Source of the DNA: Rosenbergiella collisarenosi
GTDB taxonomy: Bacteria > Pseudomonadota > Gammaproteobacteria > Enterobacterales > Enterobacteriaceae
DNA: 64,000 bases
Assembly: GCF_018494085.1 (NCBI RefSeq)
Contig: NZ_JABBFP010000001.1
Span: forward strand, 124,001-188,000
Direction of reading: 5' to 3'
The notes beneath the pieces are model-generated. The model was not told the DNA's origin. It saw only the letters and a list, made by a program, of their open reading frames with translations, and did not search any database. Within the stretch, counting starts at the first letter, position 1; each line of letters opens with the position of its first letter. Below are positions 40,747 through 50,781 of this stretch, piece after piece. The translations under genes were made by a program, and so were the position numbers.

Positions 40747-41664
40747 TTATAGTAAAGCGTGAGGGTGAATACGTGTTCCTTGTTTTCCCGTCAAGATATC
40801 GAGTGCATCGTCCAGCGCCCCAATTCCAGCCAGCCCCTGCGTTTTATCGACAAAGTCACAACACGCGCGGACTTTGGGCCCCATTGAGCCTTTATCGAAG
40901 GATAATGCTGCCAGCTCGCGGCTGTGAATATCAGTGATGGCACGTTGTTGAGGGGTATTCCAATCGGTATAGACCGCTTTTGCATCAGTAAGGATAAGTA
41001 GCGCATCAGCTTCCAATTGTTCAGCCAACATAGCCGCCGCGAGATCCTTATCGATGACCGCGGGCGTACCTTGCCGTTTTCCATCCTGCTCGATCACCGG
41101 CACACCACCCCCCCCACAACAAATAACGAGATGGTCGCGTACGAGTAAATCGGCGATTGCTGGAGCATCAATGATTTTCTTAGGTAATGGTGAAGCCACT
41201 ACGCGGCGAAAATAATGACCGTCGGGTTTGATCTGCCAACTAGGGTCTAGCCGGGCTAAGTCCGCTTGTTGGTAGCTGGGGCCAATATACTTACTCGGCG
41301 AATGATAGGCCGGGTCATTGCTATCTGTCAGAACCTGAGTCAGTAAGCAGGCGATTGAGCGATGCGGGAGCCTGTTTTGCAGAGCCTGTTGCAATAGATA
41401 GCCGATCATCCCCTGAGTCTCGGCGACGAGGATATCAAGCGGATAGGGGCGTGTTGCGGTATAGGCCTCATTCTGTAGGGCGAGTAGCCCGACTTGGGGG
41501 CCGTTACCGTGCACTAAAACAATTCGCCATGCTTCGCTCAACGCCGCGAGTTGCAGCGCGGCTAATTCGATATTCTGCTGTTGTAGCTCTGCTTCGAGGG
41601 GCTGGCCGCGTTTCAATAAGGCGTTGCCTCCCAAAGCAACGACCAGAATCGGTTTTTGTTTCAT
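40747..41664 (-). CDS. arcC: Carbamate kinase
   Basis: 305 aa. Converts carbamoyl phosphate and ADP to ATP, CO2 and ammonia. Motifs: [33 protein letters not shown] and [13 protein letters not shown] of the amino-acid kinase fold. Overlaps arcA by 4 nt, so it is translationally coupled. Confidence 0.95.
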   Translation of the reverse strand: MKQKPILVVALGGNALLKRGQPLEAELQQQNIELAALQLAALSEAWRIVLVHGNGPQVGLLALQNEAYTATRPYPLDILVAETQGMIGYLLQQALQNRLPHRSIACLLTQVLTDSNDPAYHSPSKYIGPSYQQADLARLDPSWQIKPDGHYFRRVVASPLPKKIIDAPAIADLLVRDHLVICCGGGGVPVIEQDGKRQGTPAVIDKDLAAAMLAEQLEADALLILTDAKAVYTDWNTPQQRAITDIHSRELAALSFDKGSMGPKVRACCDFVDKTQGLAGIGALDDALDILTGKQGTRIHPHALL

Positions 41665-42896
41665 GGGCGATTTCCCTCTAAGTCATCACGTTCTAGAGGG
41701 CAACTCATACAGCGTGCGCCGCCACGTCCGCGTCCGAGCTCATCGCCACGGATCGTTAGGACGGTAATCCCCGCTTTATCATACTTTTCATTGGTACGTA
41801 GATTACGGTCGTAGCCCACCACCACACCAGGTCGTAAGGTCAGAACATTATTGGCATCGTTCCACTGCTCACGCTCTGCTTCAAAAATGTCTCCTCCTGT
41901 TGTAATAAACCGAATCTCTGTCACCGCGAGGACTTTTTCCAACACCGTCACTAAAGGTTGAGGGGGATGCTGGATTAGCCCACTTTTACCGTCGGGGGTC
42001 AGTACCCAGCAGGGCATGTCGGGCTGAATAACTTCGGGATAGATAGAAAAGGTATCGTGATCAAGGTGAGTCATTACCGTGTCTAGATGCATGCAGGAGC
42101 GGTGTTTAGGTAATTCAACGAGGATGACGCGTGTCGCCTGTTGGTGACGGAAAAGGGAGGCCGCAAGAAACTCGACACCCTGCGCAGTGGTCCGCTCTGA
42201 AAGGCCAATTAATACTGCCCCATTTCCTATTACCAACACGTCGCCGCCCTCGAGAGTGGCGTGGTCGTAATAACGCTCTTCATTACCGTAGTAGTTAATG
42301 TAATCGTTGCTTTGGAATAAGGGATGCCAACGGTAAATCGCGCGTAAATTATCAGTTTCCCGTTGTCGAGCCGGCTTCGCCATTGGGTTAATGCTAACGC
42401 CTTGATAGATCCAACACGAGGTATCGCGAGTAAAGAGATGGTTAGGGAGTGGGCGAGTAATAAAGGGCGAGTGGGGTGAAGCGGCAATACGCTGTTTCAA
42501 TAGCGCTTCGGGAACCTCCTGCCATGTCAAGCCACCGGTTAGATAGCGAGAAAGTTGTTCGGCCGGTAGCTCAGCTAACCACTCGCGCAGAGGGTGGGCT
42601 AAGGCCGGTCCTAGCCGGTAGTCGGAGAACTGAGCAGAGAGCAACCACTCGCGCGCTTGGGGATCGTGTAATGTCTCGGTGAGTAACTCACCAAGCAATA
42701 AGACGTTAATATTCTGGTCACGCAGAAGCTGAGCAAATTGATTATGCTCTTCAACCGCTCGTTCGACGCAGAGGACATCATCGAATAGTAACTCCTGACA
42801 ATTGGAGGGAGTAAGCCGTTCTAGACTTAGGCGAGGGCGATGTAGCAATACGGTTTTAAGCTGACCAATCTCCGAACCCACGTAATGACGTTCCAT
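41661..42896 (-). CDS. arcA: Arginine deiminase
   Basis: 411 aa. Hydrolyses arginine to citrulline and ammonia. Guanidino-modifying fold: [30 protein letters not shown] (His), and [14 protein letters not shown] with the nucleophilic Cys near the C-terminus. First gene of arcA-arcC-arcB-antiporter-argR paralogue. Confidence 0.96.
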   Translation of the reverse strand: MERHYVGSEIGQLKTVLLHRPRLSLERLTPSNCQELLFDDVLCVERAVEEHNQFAQLLRDQNINVLLLGELLTETLHDPQAREWLLSAQFSDYRLGPALAHPLREWLAELPAEQLSRYLTGGLTWQEVPEALLKQRIAASPHSPFITRPLPNHLFTRDTSCWIYQGVSINPMAKPARQRETDNLRAIYRWHPLFQSNDYINYYGNEERYYDHATLEGGDVLVIGNGAVLIGLSERTTAQGVEFLAASLFRHQQATRVILVELPKHRSCMHLDTVMTHLDHDTFSIYPEVIQPDMPCWVLTPDGKSGLIQHPPQPLVTVLEKVLAVTEIRFITTGGDIFEAEREQWNDANNVLTLRPGVVVGYDRNLRTNEKYDKAGITVLTIRGDELGRGRGGARCMSCPLERDDLEGNRP

Positions 42897-43451
42897 AGAA
42901 ATTCCTTTTTCTCAAAGATGAAGCGGGATAGTTCCGCATGGCGTAAGAGCATTACCGCGGAGTATGCGATTCGCGCAGATTAGAAAAAGAGATATAGGTC
43001 ACACTAGGCCTTGCTATAAGGAGTAAGTGATGGGCAGCTGATATAGGTCAGGGAAGGTTTATTTTCCTGAGAGAGTGGCTTGCGTATCTATGCAAAAAAC
43101 GCCTATTTTTTCTTATTAATAGAGAGTCTCTCTGCATCTGTTAAACAGTTAACCGTGTTTTATTCAAGGTTTATGCGCTGATTATCGCTAGCTATTCTTG
43201 TATATAAGAGCCTTGAGGAAAATTTACGCAGTAAAATAGAAATAGGGGAGTGTTTATATTTGTGATAACCAATGTGTTTTTAATTAAAGATTATATTTTT
43301 CAAATTCTTGCAATATAGAGGTAATGGGATCATTCGCTAACTAAACACTTTTTATGCATAAAATTCCTGAGCTACCCGCGGCTAGCGATGACTTCACTAA
43401 GATTTATGCACAGCAGACGCTTGGTTCGTGCAATGCCGAGTAAGGGAGTAC
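42897..43451. other. Intergenic region upstream of arcA with an 11-bp direct repeat
   Basis: About 555 nt without a supported gene. GATATAGGTCA occurs exactly twice, at 42991-43001 and 43040-43050, 49 nt apart start to start. The rest is AT-rich. It should contain the arc promoter on the minus strand, but I could not identify a convincing -10/-35, FNR site or ARG box. Confidence 0.5.
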
Positions 43452-43488
43452 AGTTTGAATAACCTAAACCGCTAAGGTTATCCAAACT
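43452..43488 (-). terminator. Hairpin after argI
   Basis: Fourteen-bp arms AGTTTGAATAACCT / AGGTTATCCAAACT (one wobble) around a 9-nt loop, 12 nt past the argI stop. There is no T-run, so termination is only probable. Confidence 0.55.
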
Positions 43489-43500
43489 GCCATAGGGTCT

Positions 43501-44511
43501 TTATACCTGTTCACTCAACGTGGCAACGATCAGTGCTTTGATACTGTGCATACGGTTCTCCGCCTGATCGAACACAATGCTGTTCGCCGATTCAAAGACC
43601 TCGTCGGTAACTTCAATTCCCTGCGGTAGATTATACTGCTCGGCAATTTGTTTACCGACTACCGTGTCGGTATCATGGAATGCGGGTAAGCAGTGTAGGA
43701 ATTTAACCTGTGGATTACCCGTTGCACTCAGCACCTGTTGGTTGACTTGGTAGTCGCGCAGTAGCGCAATACGCTCTTCCCATACCTCTTTTGGCTCACC
43801 CATCGACACCCACACATCGGTATAAAGAAAATCAGCGCCTTTTACGCCCTCTGCGACATTTTCGGTGAGACGGATTGAGCCGCCGTGCTGTGTCGCCAAG
43901 GCTTGGCACTCTGCCACTAATGAGGCCTCTGGCCAGCACGCTTTGGGCGCAACCATTACTAGCTGTAATCCAGTTAGGGCTGCGGCTTCCAGCAAGGTAT
44001 TACCCATATTATTTTTTGCATCGCCAAGGTAGGCCAACGTCATATCATTCCATGACGTATCCGGTAGATGCTCTTGCATCGTGAGTAGGTCGGCCAGCAA
44101 TTGGGTTGGATGAAATTCATCGGTCAAGCCGTTCCATACCGGGACTTGTGCATGTTCGGCCAACGTCTCCACGATGGTCTGGCCATAACCGCGATATTGA
44201 ATGCCGTCATACATTCTGCCCAGCACCCGCGCGGAGTCCTTGATCGACTCCTTATGGCCAATTTGGCTGCCACTCGCCCCAAGGTAGGTCACCCTAGCGC
44301 CTTGATCATAGGCGGCAACCTCAAAAGAGCAGCGAGTCCGCGTGGAGTCTTTTTCAAAGATCAGCGCGATATTTTTTCCCGCCAAGTAACGTGGTTCTTT
44401 TCCCTGCCGTTTCGCACTTTTTAAGGTAGCGGCAAGCGTAAGCAACTGAGTTAACTCTTGTGGGGAACAATCGAGTAATCGTAGAATCGACCGCTGATAC
44501 AGTGAAGACAT
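43501..44511 (-). CDS. argI: Ornithine carbamoyltransferase, anabolic
   Basis: 336 aa OTC of arginine synthesis: ornithine plus carbamoyl phosphate to citrulline. Motifs [31 protein letters not shown] and HCLPAFHD. Preceded by two ARG boxes, which makes the biosynthetic assignment solid and distinguishes it from the arcB copy. Divergent from rraB, as in E. coli. Confidence 0.95.
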   Translation of the reverse strand: MSSLYQRSILRLLDCSPQELTQLLTLAATLKSAKRQGKEPRYLAGKNIALIFEKDSTRTRCSFEVAAYDQGARVTYLGASGSQIGHKESIKDSARVLGRMYDGIQYRGYGQTIVETLAEHAQVPVWNGLTDEFHPTQLLADLLTMQEHLPDTSWNDMTLAYLGDAKNNMGNTLLEAAALTGLQLVMVAPKACWPEASLVAECQALATQHGGSIRLTENVAEGVKGADFLYTDVWVSMGEPKEVWEERIALLRDYQVNQQVLSATGNPQVKFLHCLPAFHDTDTVVGKQIAEQYNLPQGIEVTDEVFESANSIVFDQAENRMHSIKALIVATLSEQV

Positions 44512-44526
44512 GACACACTCCCTAAT

Positions 44527-44565
44527 ATTGAATTGATATTCAACTTATATGACTAAGAATTCACT
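44527..44565. promoter_or_regulatory. Tandem ARG boxes of argI
   Basis: Two 18-bp ArgR operators separated by 3 nt, the standard spacing. The first has the palindrome TGAAT-TGAT-ATTCA; the second TGACT-AAGA-ATTCA. They lie 16-54 nt before the argI ATG, read on the minus strand. Confidence 0.85.
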
Positions 44566-44665
44566 TTCAACTTATTTCGACGATTATCGTCATAGGGAGT
44601 AGTGCCTGAGCGCGGTGTGTGGGAAAATAGCGCTATTATTCTAGCCTGTAGTGAAAGAGGTTCGT

Positions 44666-45091
44666 ATGTCCAATGAAGATTTATTAGCAGAGCAACGTGA
44701 AGAGACGTTAGCGATTATCGAAGAGTTACTGGAAGATGGCAGCGATCCTGACGCGCTCTATACGATTGAGCATCACTTTTCTTGCGATAGTTTCGATGCG
44801 CTCGAAAAAGCAGCCGTCGATGCTTTTAAAGCCGGTTATGAAGTCACCGAGCCCGAAGAGCTGGAACTTGAAGACGGGACGACGGTGATGTGTGTGGATA
44901 TCATTAGTGAATCGGCGCTCAAGGCTGAATTAATCGATGCTCAGGTCGTCCAGCTCGTGGCGATTGGCGCTAAGCATAACGTTGATTATGACGGTTGGGG
45001 CACCTATTTCGAAGACCCTGACGCGCAAGATGATGACGAAGAAGGTGATGAACACGATATCGATGAAGACGACAACGGTGTTCGCCACTAA
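44666..45091 (+). CDS. rraB: RraB, regulator of RNase E activity
   Basis: 141 aa from ATG 44666 ([25 protein letters not shown]), after AAAGAGG; the upstream in-frame start is unconserved. Very acidic C-terminal tail (about 116-135). RraB binds the RNase E scaffold region and modulates its activity. Located beside argI as in E. coli. Confidence 0.96.
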   Translation: MSNEDLLAEQREETLAIIEELLEDGSDPDALYTIEHHFSCDSFDALEKAAVDAFKAGYEVTEPEELELEDGTTVMCVDIISESALKAELIDAQVVQLVAIGAKHNVDYDGWGTYFEDPDAQDDDEEGDEHDIDEDDNGVRH

Positions 45092-45145
45092 TTATTTCAA
45101 CACAGCAGCCTCGTCTGCTGTGTTTCTCCCGCCCAACAAGACGCT

Positions 45146-45904
45146 ATGAATACCCAAACCTTATTGCAGCCCATTCAGAAATTTCTCCACTGCCAGACGC
45201 CAGAAGCCTGGATTATCGAAGCCCGTAAGCCCGAAAATTTACCGCTCCTCCTTACCGATCATCTGGTCTGCGAACTTAAAGCGGCACTCACGGCGACATG
45301 GCTTATTCGTAAATATGTCGCGGATAAGCCCAGTGGCAAAGCGATCTTGGAGTGGTTAAAACCCTACGAAGCTTTTGTCTATCGTGAGCAGCCGGATCCC
45401 GATTTTCTAAGTGCGCATAAAGGGCTTAGTCGTCCAGTCACGACTGCAACGGACTTTGCCTGGGCAGGATCGTTAGTCGAAAAGATGATGTTGTTAATTA
45501 AGGAAGAGCTTCATCATTTTTATCAGGTGTGGGAAATCATGCAGCAACGCGGTATTGCCTACAAAAAAATGACCGCAAGCCGGTATGCAAAAGGACTTAT
45601 GCGCGAAGTGACGACCCATGAGCCGATGACGCTGGTGGATAAACTTATCTGCGGAGCCTACATTGAAGCACGTTCTTGCGAGCGATTTGCTGCGCTAGCG
45701 CCTTATTTAGACCTCGAGCTCGAGAAGTTTTATTTATCACTCCTGCGCTCGGAGGCCCGCCACTATCAAGATTATCTTAATTTAGCGCGGCAAATCGCTC
45801 AGTTTGATATTAGCGCCCGCGTGCAGGAGATTGGCCGAGTGGAAGCCGAGCTCATTACGTCACCTGATCCGGAACTGCGTTTTCATAGCGGTTGCCCGTG
45901 CTAA
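45146..45904 (+). CDS. miaE: tRNA 2-methylthio-N6-isopentenyladenosine-37 hydroxylase MiaE
   Basis: 252 aa carboxylate-bridged diiron hydroxylase acting on ms2i6A37 of tRNA, using O2. Ferritin-like helices carry EELHHF, EARSCERF and SEARHYQDY, the diiron ligands. As in Salmonella, it lies near argI; E. coli lacks it. The last 50 nt overlap the converging C45 hydrolase gene. Confidence 0.94.
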   Translation: MNTQTLLQPIQKFLHCQTPEAWIIEARKPENLPLLLTDHLVCELKAALTATWLIRKYVADKPSGKAILEWLKPYEAFVYREQPDPDFLSAHKGLSRPVTTATDFAWAGSLVEKMMLLIKEELHHFYQVWEIMQQRGIAYKKMTASRYAKGLMREVTTHEPMTLVDKLICGAYIEARSCERFAALAPYLDLELEKFYLSLLRSEARHYQDYLNLARQIAQFDISARVQEIGRVEAELITSPDPELRFHSGCPC

Positions 45905-46916
45905 GTATCCCCTTATTTTCCGGCTGTACTCTGTCCATTCGGTAGACTTCCCAGCTCACGTTTTCAGGGGAGAGCGTAAAGATAACAGTGGCTAGCGTAT
46001 TTTCTTGATCAGGATCGTCGGCAGACTGACGGTAAATCGGTAATTGTTCATCGTGTTGATCAGAGAGCAGGGCGAGCAGTCTGCCCGCGCAAAGTGGCTG
46101 CAGCGCAGAGAGCTGCTGATCGATGCGGATCTGGCGAGCGGCGGAGCTGACGGTAATTTTTTGTGCGCTATCGGTAAGCGGAGTATGAATCAGGTGGTTA
46201 GCGTGTCCGAAGCGATCGCTAATTTCGAGTATGCTGGTTTGCTGCCCGGTCGCCTCAAGGCTGATGATCCGTGGGTCTCCCGCTTGGGCAAGAGTATGAT
46301 GGAAGGCTCCACAGCGAGGCTCCTCGCTGAGGAGTGCAATAGCACTTTCCAAGTTCTTTGCGGATAACGCCGCACGGGCGAGAACTTGCCGAGGCAAGCC
46401 GTCGGGACGATCTTGAGCACGGATATTATTGACGATATTAACGATACCGCGGTGATTGACCGAAAAAGTATGCCCACACAACGACCCGGGATACGCAAAG
46501 CTCATAAAGCCAACGCCGCTTAACGGCGTCACATCGACCAGAAAACTGCTCGCGTAGAGTTCGGGCAAACCATCTTCATTATGTGCGAGGAGCAGCGTAC
46601 CGTCCGTACCTCGACTCGCCAAAGAAGTACAGCCGTCAGAGGTCGACGGGAGCAGATCACCGCGACAGTTCCACGCAAAGACTTCGTTAAAGGGGGCGGC
46701 GAGACCGCTTGCGAGGCCTTGTAGTTCTTGCCAAATATCGGGGAAATGATGTTGAACACGTTGCGCTAACGCAATGAGCTTAGCACCATCCTGCTGCGCG
46801 ACTACCGCTTGCCAGAGCGGGGTATGGACAATAATCGCGTGCCAAGCCTCTCTTCCCGCAGCACCGAGTTGTTCGCCAATTTCCCAAGGGGAGCCGCTGA
46901 GTCGGATAAATTTCAC
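45855..46916 (-). CDS. C45-type autoproteolytic Ntn hydrolase (acyl-coenzyme A:6-APA acyltransferase family)
   Basis: 353 aa. The WNCRGDLLPSTSDGCTSLA region (about 82-100) carries the conserved GCT at which such proteins self-cleave, leaving Cys96 as N-terminal nucleophile; HNEDGLPE and NHRGIVNIVNN are further family blocks. The family includes penicillin acyltransferase and amide or isopeptide hydrolases. Last gene of a cassette with an amino-acid ABC transporter, suggesting it hydrolyses an imported amide; the substrate is not known. It overlaps miaE at the 3' end. Confidence 0.85.
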   Translation of the reverse strand: MKFIRLSGSPWEIGEQLGAAGREAWHAIIVHTPLWQAVVAQQDGAKLIALAQRVQHHFPDIWQELQGLASGLAAPFNEVFAWNCRGDLLPSTSDGCTSLASRGTDGTLLLAHNEDGLPELYASSFLVDVTPLSGVGFMSFAYPGSLCGHTFSVNHRGIVNIVNNIRAQDRPDGLPRQVLARAALSAKNLESAIALLSEEPRCGAFHHTLAQAGDPRIISLEATGQQTSILEISDRFGHANHLIHTPLTDSAQKITVSSAARQIRIDQQLSALQPLCAGRLLALLSDQHDEQLPIYRQSADDPDQENTLATVIFTLSPENVSWEVYRMDRVQPENKGILSTGNRYENAVPDQVT

Positions 46917-46928
46917 TGAAGACTGCCC

Positions 46929-47660
46929 TTATGATACGTGACGTAGGAAAGTTTGAAGGCGTTCGCAGCCTCGCCCTTCTGTAAGCAGTTGCTGGGGGGC
47001 GCCATCTTCAGCAATAGTACCTCCATCGATAAAAATAAGCCTAGAAGCAACCTCGCGTGCGAAGCCGATCTCGTGGGTAACGATAACCATGGTCATTCCC
47101 TCTTCTGCCAAGGTTCTCATCACTTGCAAGACCTCATGACGGAGTTCTGGGTCCAGCGCTGAAGTTGGCTCATCGAATAGCATCATTTTCGGCTTGATCG
47201 CCAATGCACGCGCTATCGCAACCCGTTGTTGCTGACCGCCGGATAATTCTGCAGGGTAGTGGTCAGCACGGCTTGCCAGTCCAACGCGCTCAAGTAGCTC
47301 GAGGCCCAGTCGTTTGGCTTCAGACTTAGAGGTATGTCGTACTCTACGTGGACCAAACATCACGTTTTCTAATGCCGTGAGGTGCGGAAAGAGGTGGAAC
47401 TGCTGAAAGACCATCCCCGCCTCTCTACGAATATCACATTCGTTAAGATGGGGGTCGGTCATATGCATACCAGACACGATTAGCGCGCCGGAACTGATTT
47501 CTTCGAGTTTATTGATGCAGCGTAGGAGGGTCGATTTCCCCGATCCCGAGGGGCCAATAATCACGACCACTTCGCCACTTTCGATACTTAAATTAATGTC
47601 GTGGAGCACTTGTGTCTGACCAAAGTGTTTTGAAACGTTTTGAAATTCCACCATATTCAT
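46929..47660 (-). CDS. Amino acid ABC transporter ATP-binding protein
   Basis: 243 aa from ATG 47660, which overlaps the permease stop (ATGA); the frame is open further upstream inside the permease. GlnQ/HisP type: Walker [11 protein letters not shown] loop, LSGGQQQR signature, Walker [14 protein letters not shown]. Drives uptake with the two genes before it. Confidence 0.95.
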   Translation of the reverse strand: MNMVEFQNVSKHFGQTQVLHDINLSIESGEVVVIIGPSGSGKSTLLRCINKLEEISSGALIVSGMHMTDPHLNECDIRREAGMVFQQFHLFPHLTALENVMFGPRRVRHTSKSEAKRLGLELLERVGLASRADHYPAELSGGQQQRVAIARALAIKPKMMLFDEPTSALDPELRHEVLQVMRTLAEEGMTMVIVTHEIGFAREVASRLIFIDGGTIAEDGAPQQLLTEGRGCERLQTFLRHVS

Positions 47661-48313
47661 AAGATATGCATCCTTTTTTCCAACACTTTTAATAAGAAAC
47701 TCAGGCAAAGCGTCACGGCTAAATAGAGTACTGCTACCGCTGTCCAGACCTCTAAAGCTCGAAAGTTACCGGCGATAATCTCTTGGCCCTCACGGGTTAA
47801 TTCGGCGACCCCGATGACAATGAATAGGGAGGTATCTTTGATACTGATAATCCACTGGTTACCCAATGCTGGGATCATTCGCCGCAGGGCGAGAGGCATA
47901 ATGATATGCCAGAGAGTGGCTCGGGATGACAGGCCCATGGCTAGCCCGGCTTCTTTGAAGCCCTTATTGATGGAAAGGATTGCCCCGCGCGTGATTTCTG
48001 CGATATAAGCGCCAGAATTAATCATTATTGTGACGACTGCCGCGGTGATCGGTTCAATTCTTACTGGGATGAGTAGGGGGAGGGCGAAGTAAATAAACAT
48101 CACTTGCACCATGATCGGCGTACCACGGATTAGCTCGACAAAGACTAAAGAAAGGCTCTTGCTGATCCGCCCACCTAACGCACGGGCGACCCCGGCGATC
48201 AAGCCAATGACAAACCCTCCACATAAGCCGAGTAATGAGATAAAAAGTGTAAGTTTTAATCCCTGTAGCAGTATCGGGATGGCCTGCCAAACATAAGTCA
48301 CATCAAAATTCAT
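47657..48313 (-). CDS. Amino acid ABC transporter permease
   Basis: 218 aa with five TM segments, HisM/GlnP type (EAA loop [36 protein letters not shown] at about 140-175). Probably forms a homodimer, since there is only one permease gene. Confidence 0.94.
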   Translation of the reverse strand: MNFDVTYVWQAIPILLQGLKLTLFISLLGLCGGFVIGLIAGVARALGGRISKSLSLVFVELIRGTPIMVQVMFIYFALPLLIPVRIEPITAAVVTIMINSGAYIAEITRGAILSINKGFKEAGLAMGLSSRATLWHIIMPLALRRMIPALGNQWIISIKDTSLFIVIGVAELTREGQEIIAGNFRALEVWTAVAVLYLAVTLCLSFLLKVLEKRMHIL

Positions 48314-48342
48314 AAGCGGTGTCCGTCAAGAGGAGCAAAAGG

Positions 48343-48364
48343 GTTGGCCAGAGGTCTGGCCAAC
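48343..48364 (-). promoter_or_regulatory. Intercistronic hairpin between binding-protein and permease genes
   Basis: Near-continuous inverted repeat GTTGGCCAGA-GG-TCTGGCCAAC, 10-bp arms, 5 nt past the binding-protein stop. Such hairpins usually stabilise the upstream binding-protein mRNA and lower permease expression. Confidence 0.65.
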
Positions 48365-48368
48365 AAGA

Positions 48369-49121
48369 CTACTTAGGCGCTTTATCGAACCATTTTTTAT
48401 AGATTTTTGCGTAGGTGCCATCTGCTTTTAACGCGGCTAAGGCCGTATTAATTTGCGCGGTATAAGGGCTGTTTTTCTGTAAGGCAAAACCATATTGTTG
48501 CGGTAAAACACTGTCATGCTCGCCGGCAGCTTTGATTTTCCCATTACCAGATACTTTGATGTAATACATGACATTTGGTGAATCGTGAACGACAGCATCG
48601 ATATTACCAGCCTGCAGATCAAGGTAGGCATTATCGATATTAGGGAATTCGACGTAATCGGCTTTCACATTAGCCTTCATATAGGTCGCCGCCGCAGTCC
48701 CTTGTTTGAGGCCGACTTTCTTACCGGCTAAATCGCTAAATTTTGTGATACCAGTTGCGCTACTTTTGACTGCCATCAGCAAGTCAGCATCGTAGTAAGG
48801 GGCACTAAAATCTACCGCTTGTGCGCGAACCGGTGTGATGGTGATCCCCGCCATCGCCACATCAAGATTACGCGATTGCAGTCCCGGAATAAGCCCAGAG
48901 AAATCCATCGGTTGTAGGCGATAGTCGACCCCCATTTTTCTAGCGATGGCATCCCATAGGTCGACGTCAAAGCCGACATACTTATTGCCTTGCTTAAACT
49001 CGAAAGGAACGAAGGCCGTATCGACCCCGACGGAGAGCGTTTGCTTAGCCAACACCGTCGTACTAAATAGGGTAGACAGTAAGGCAAGACCGAGACTGGC
49101 TTTTTTTAACGTGGTGAACAT
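48369..49121 (-). CDS. Periplasmic amino acid-binding protein
   Basis: 250 aa with a signal peptide ending TTVLA and a GlnH/family 3 solute-binding fold (VGVDTAFVPFEFKQGNKYVGFDVDLWDAIA, FSGLIPGLQSRNLDVAMAGI). Substrate specificity cannot be read from the sequence. Confidence 0.94.
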   Translation of the reverse strand: MFTTLKKASLGLALLSTLFSTTVLAKQTLSVGVDTAFVPFEFKQGNKYVGFDVDLWDAIARKMGVDYRLQPMDFSGLIPGLQSRNLDVAMAGITITPVRAQAVDFSAPYYDADLLMAVKSSATGITKFSDLAGKKVGLKQGTAAATYMKANVKADYVEFPNIDNAYLDLQAGNIDAVVHDSPNVMYYIKVSGNGKIKAAGEHDSVLPQQYGFALQKNSPYTAQINTALAALKADGTYAKIYKKWFDKAPK

Positions 49122-49275
49122 AGGATTCCCTCAATGGTATTGGATAGTCACTGAGAGTGATTAAGCAAAGGCTGTGCCAAATTCAGTGATGAGTGTGAGG
49201 TAGGAGTAAAATAGGACGTCGAATCGGTAAAAGAGGCGGTTATTATCTGATTATTGGCGAATCGCTAAAGAGAGT

Positions 49276-49304
49276 GCGTCCTTTTATGGTGCAAGAAAGG
49301 ACGC
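49276..49304 (-). promoter_or_regulatory. Hairpin between aminotransferase and binding-protein genes
   Basis: GCGTCCTTT / AAAGGACGC, a 9-bp stem with an 11-nt loop, within the 212-nt gap. No T-run. The gap is long enough for a separate transporter promoter. Confidence 0.45.
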
Positions 49305-49333
49305 GGGTTAACCTTAAATAGGGCAACGCGATA

Positions 49334-50677
49334 TTAGACGTTCTGGTAGCGCGCGTATTCAGTGACGTCGCTAATGACCGTTTTCAGTGTATCGACTATA
49401 AAATCAATGTGTTGTGGCGTAACAATGAAAGGGGGCGCGAGCAGGATGTGATCCCCGATACGCCCATCAACGGTGCCCCCCATTGGGTAGACCAGTAAAC
49501 CTCGGTCAAAACAGGCCTGTTTAATCTTCTTATGGACGGCAAGTTCAGCAGCGAAAGGTTGCTGGGTCTGTTTGTTTTGAACCAGCTCAATACCAGCGAA
49601 TAATCCACGGCCACGGGTGTCGCCAACAAACTCTAATCCTCCTATCTTTTGCTGTAACTGCGTTAATAGATAGTCGCCCTGCTGGCGTACTTGGGTGAGT
49701 AGATCTTGTTGCTGAATAACCTGTTGAACCGCTAGGGCTGCCGCGGCGGCGCTAGGGTGACAAATATAAGTATGGCCATGCTGGAAATGACCGCTTCCCG
49801 ACCTAATCGCTTCAATAATAGGATCGCGCACGAGTACCGCACCAATAGGTTGGTAACCGCCGCCTAACCCCTTGGCAATGGTGACAATATCGGGGATGAC
49901 TGACTCATCAGCAAAAGCATGTAAGGAGCCGGTGCGGCCCATGCCACACATCACCTCGTCCGCAATATAAAGGATGTCGTATTTATCGCAAAGCGCCCTT
50001 ACCGCGGAGAAGTAGCCGGGGGTGGGGGGAACCGCGCCGGTAGTTGCTCCACTTACCGTCTCGGCACAGAAACCGATGATTGTCTCGGGGCCTGCCGAGA
50101 GGATCGCCGCTTCCAACTCATCAATAAGGCGTGTCGTATAGGCATCGAGGGTTTCGCCTGGTTTCTGATCGCGATAGGCGTTACAGGCGCAGACGCGTAC
50201 GACGTCCATCAGCAATGGAGCAAAGGGTGTACGTCGCCACTCATTGCCACCGACGGCGAGGGCACCCAATGTGTTGCCATGATAGCTCTGCTTGCGGGCA
50301 ATGAATTGCCTGCGTTGTGGTTGACCACGTTCCACCCAATATTGACGAGCCAATTTTAGGGCCGTTTCAACCGCTTCCGAACCGCCGGAGACAAAGTAAA
50401 CATGGTTGAGATCGCCGGGTGCAGTCGCGACGAGCTGGTCTGCTAATTGCTCCGCCGCTTCGCTGGTAAAAAAGCTAGTATGCGCATAAGCCAGTGTATC
50501 AATCTGCGAATGTAACGCTTGTATCACTTGCGGGTGACGGTGGCCAAGGCTGGATACCGCCGCACCGCCACAAGCGTCGAGATAACGTTTACCCGTTTTA
50601 TCGAAGAGGAAAACGCCTTTAGAGTGGCTTGCGATGGGGGGAGTCACGTTAAGCTGGCGGTGGATGATAGCGCTCAT
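49334..50677 (-). CDS. Class III PLP aminotransferase
   Basis: 447 aa omega-amino-acid/diamine-type transaminase. FVSGGSEAVETALKLARQYW, ADEVMCGMGRTGS (PLP-contacting Asp), and TIAKGLGGGYQPIGAV with the Schiff-base Lys. The first metabolic gene of the cassette, probably acting on the amine released from the imported compound; substrate unknown. Confidence 0.92.
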   Translation of the reverse strand: MSAIIHRQLNVTPPIASHSKGVFLFDKTGKRYLDACGGAAVSSLGHRHPQVIQALHSQIDTLAYAHTSFFTSEAAEQLADQLVATAPGDLNHVYFVSGGSEAVETALKLARQYWVERGQPQRRQFIARKQSYHGNTLGALAVGGNEWRRTPFAPLLMDVVRVCACNAYRDQKPGETLDAYTTRLIDELEAAILSAGPETIIGFCAETVSGATTGAVPPTPGYFSAVRALCDKYDILYIADEVMCGMGRTGSLHAFADESVIPDIVTIAKGLGGGYQPIGAVLVRDPIIEAIRSGSGHFQHGHTYICHPSAAAAALAVQQVIQQQDLLTQVRQQGDYLLTQLQQKIGGLEFVGDTRGRGLFAGIELVQNKQTQQPFAAELAVHKKIKQACFDRGLLVYPMGGTVDGRIGDHILLAPPFIVTPQHIDFIVDTLKTVISDVTEYARYQNV

Positions 50678-50740
50678 AGATATCTGACGGGTACCGGAAA
50701 GGGAGAAGTAACGCTATCCTGTCAGAAATAGGAAAGGGAG

Positions 50741-50776
50741 ACAAGATAAATGATACACATGAATCATTTATCTTGT
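50741..50776. promoter_or_regulatory. Perfect 14-bp inverted repeat between rpiR-type and aminotransferase genes
   Basis: ACAAGATAAATGAT / ATCATTTATCTTGT around an 8-nt spacer. It lies 5 nt past the regulator stop and 64 nt before the aminotransferase start. No T-run, so it looks like an operator rather than a terminator. Confidence 0.6.
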
Positions 50777-50781
50777 ACACG

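Noticed and set aside
42897-43451. FNR site or ARG box for the arc operon
   Set aside because: Searched by eye for TTGAT-N4-ATCAA and TGAAT-N4-ATTCA; only poor partial matches.
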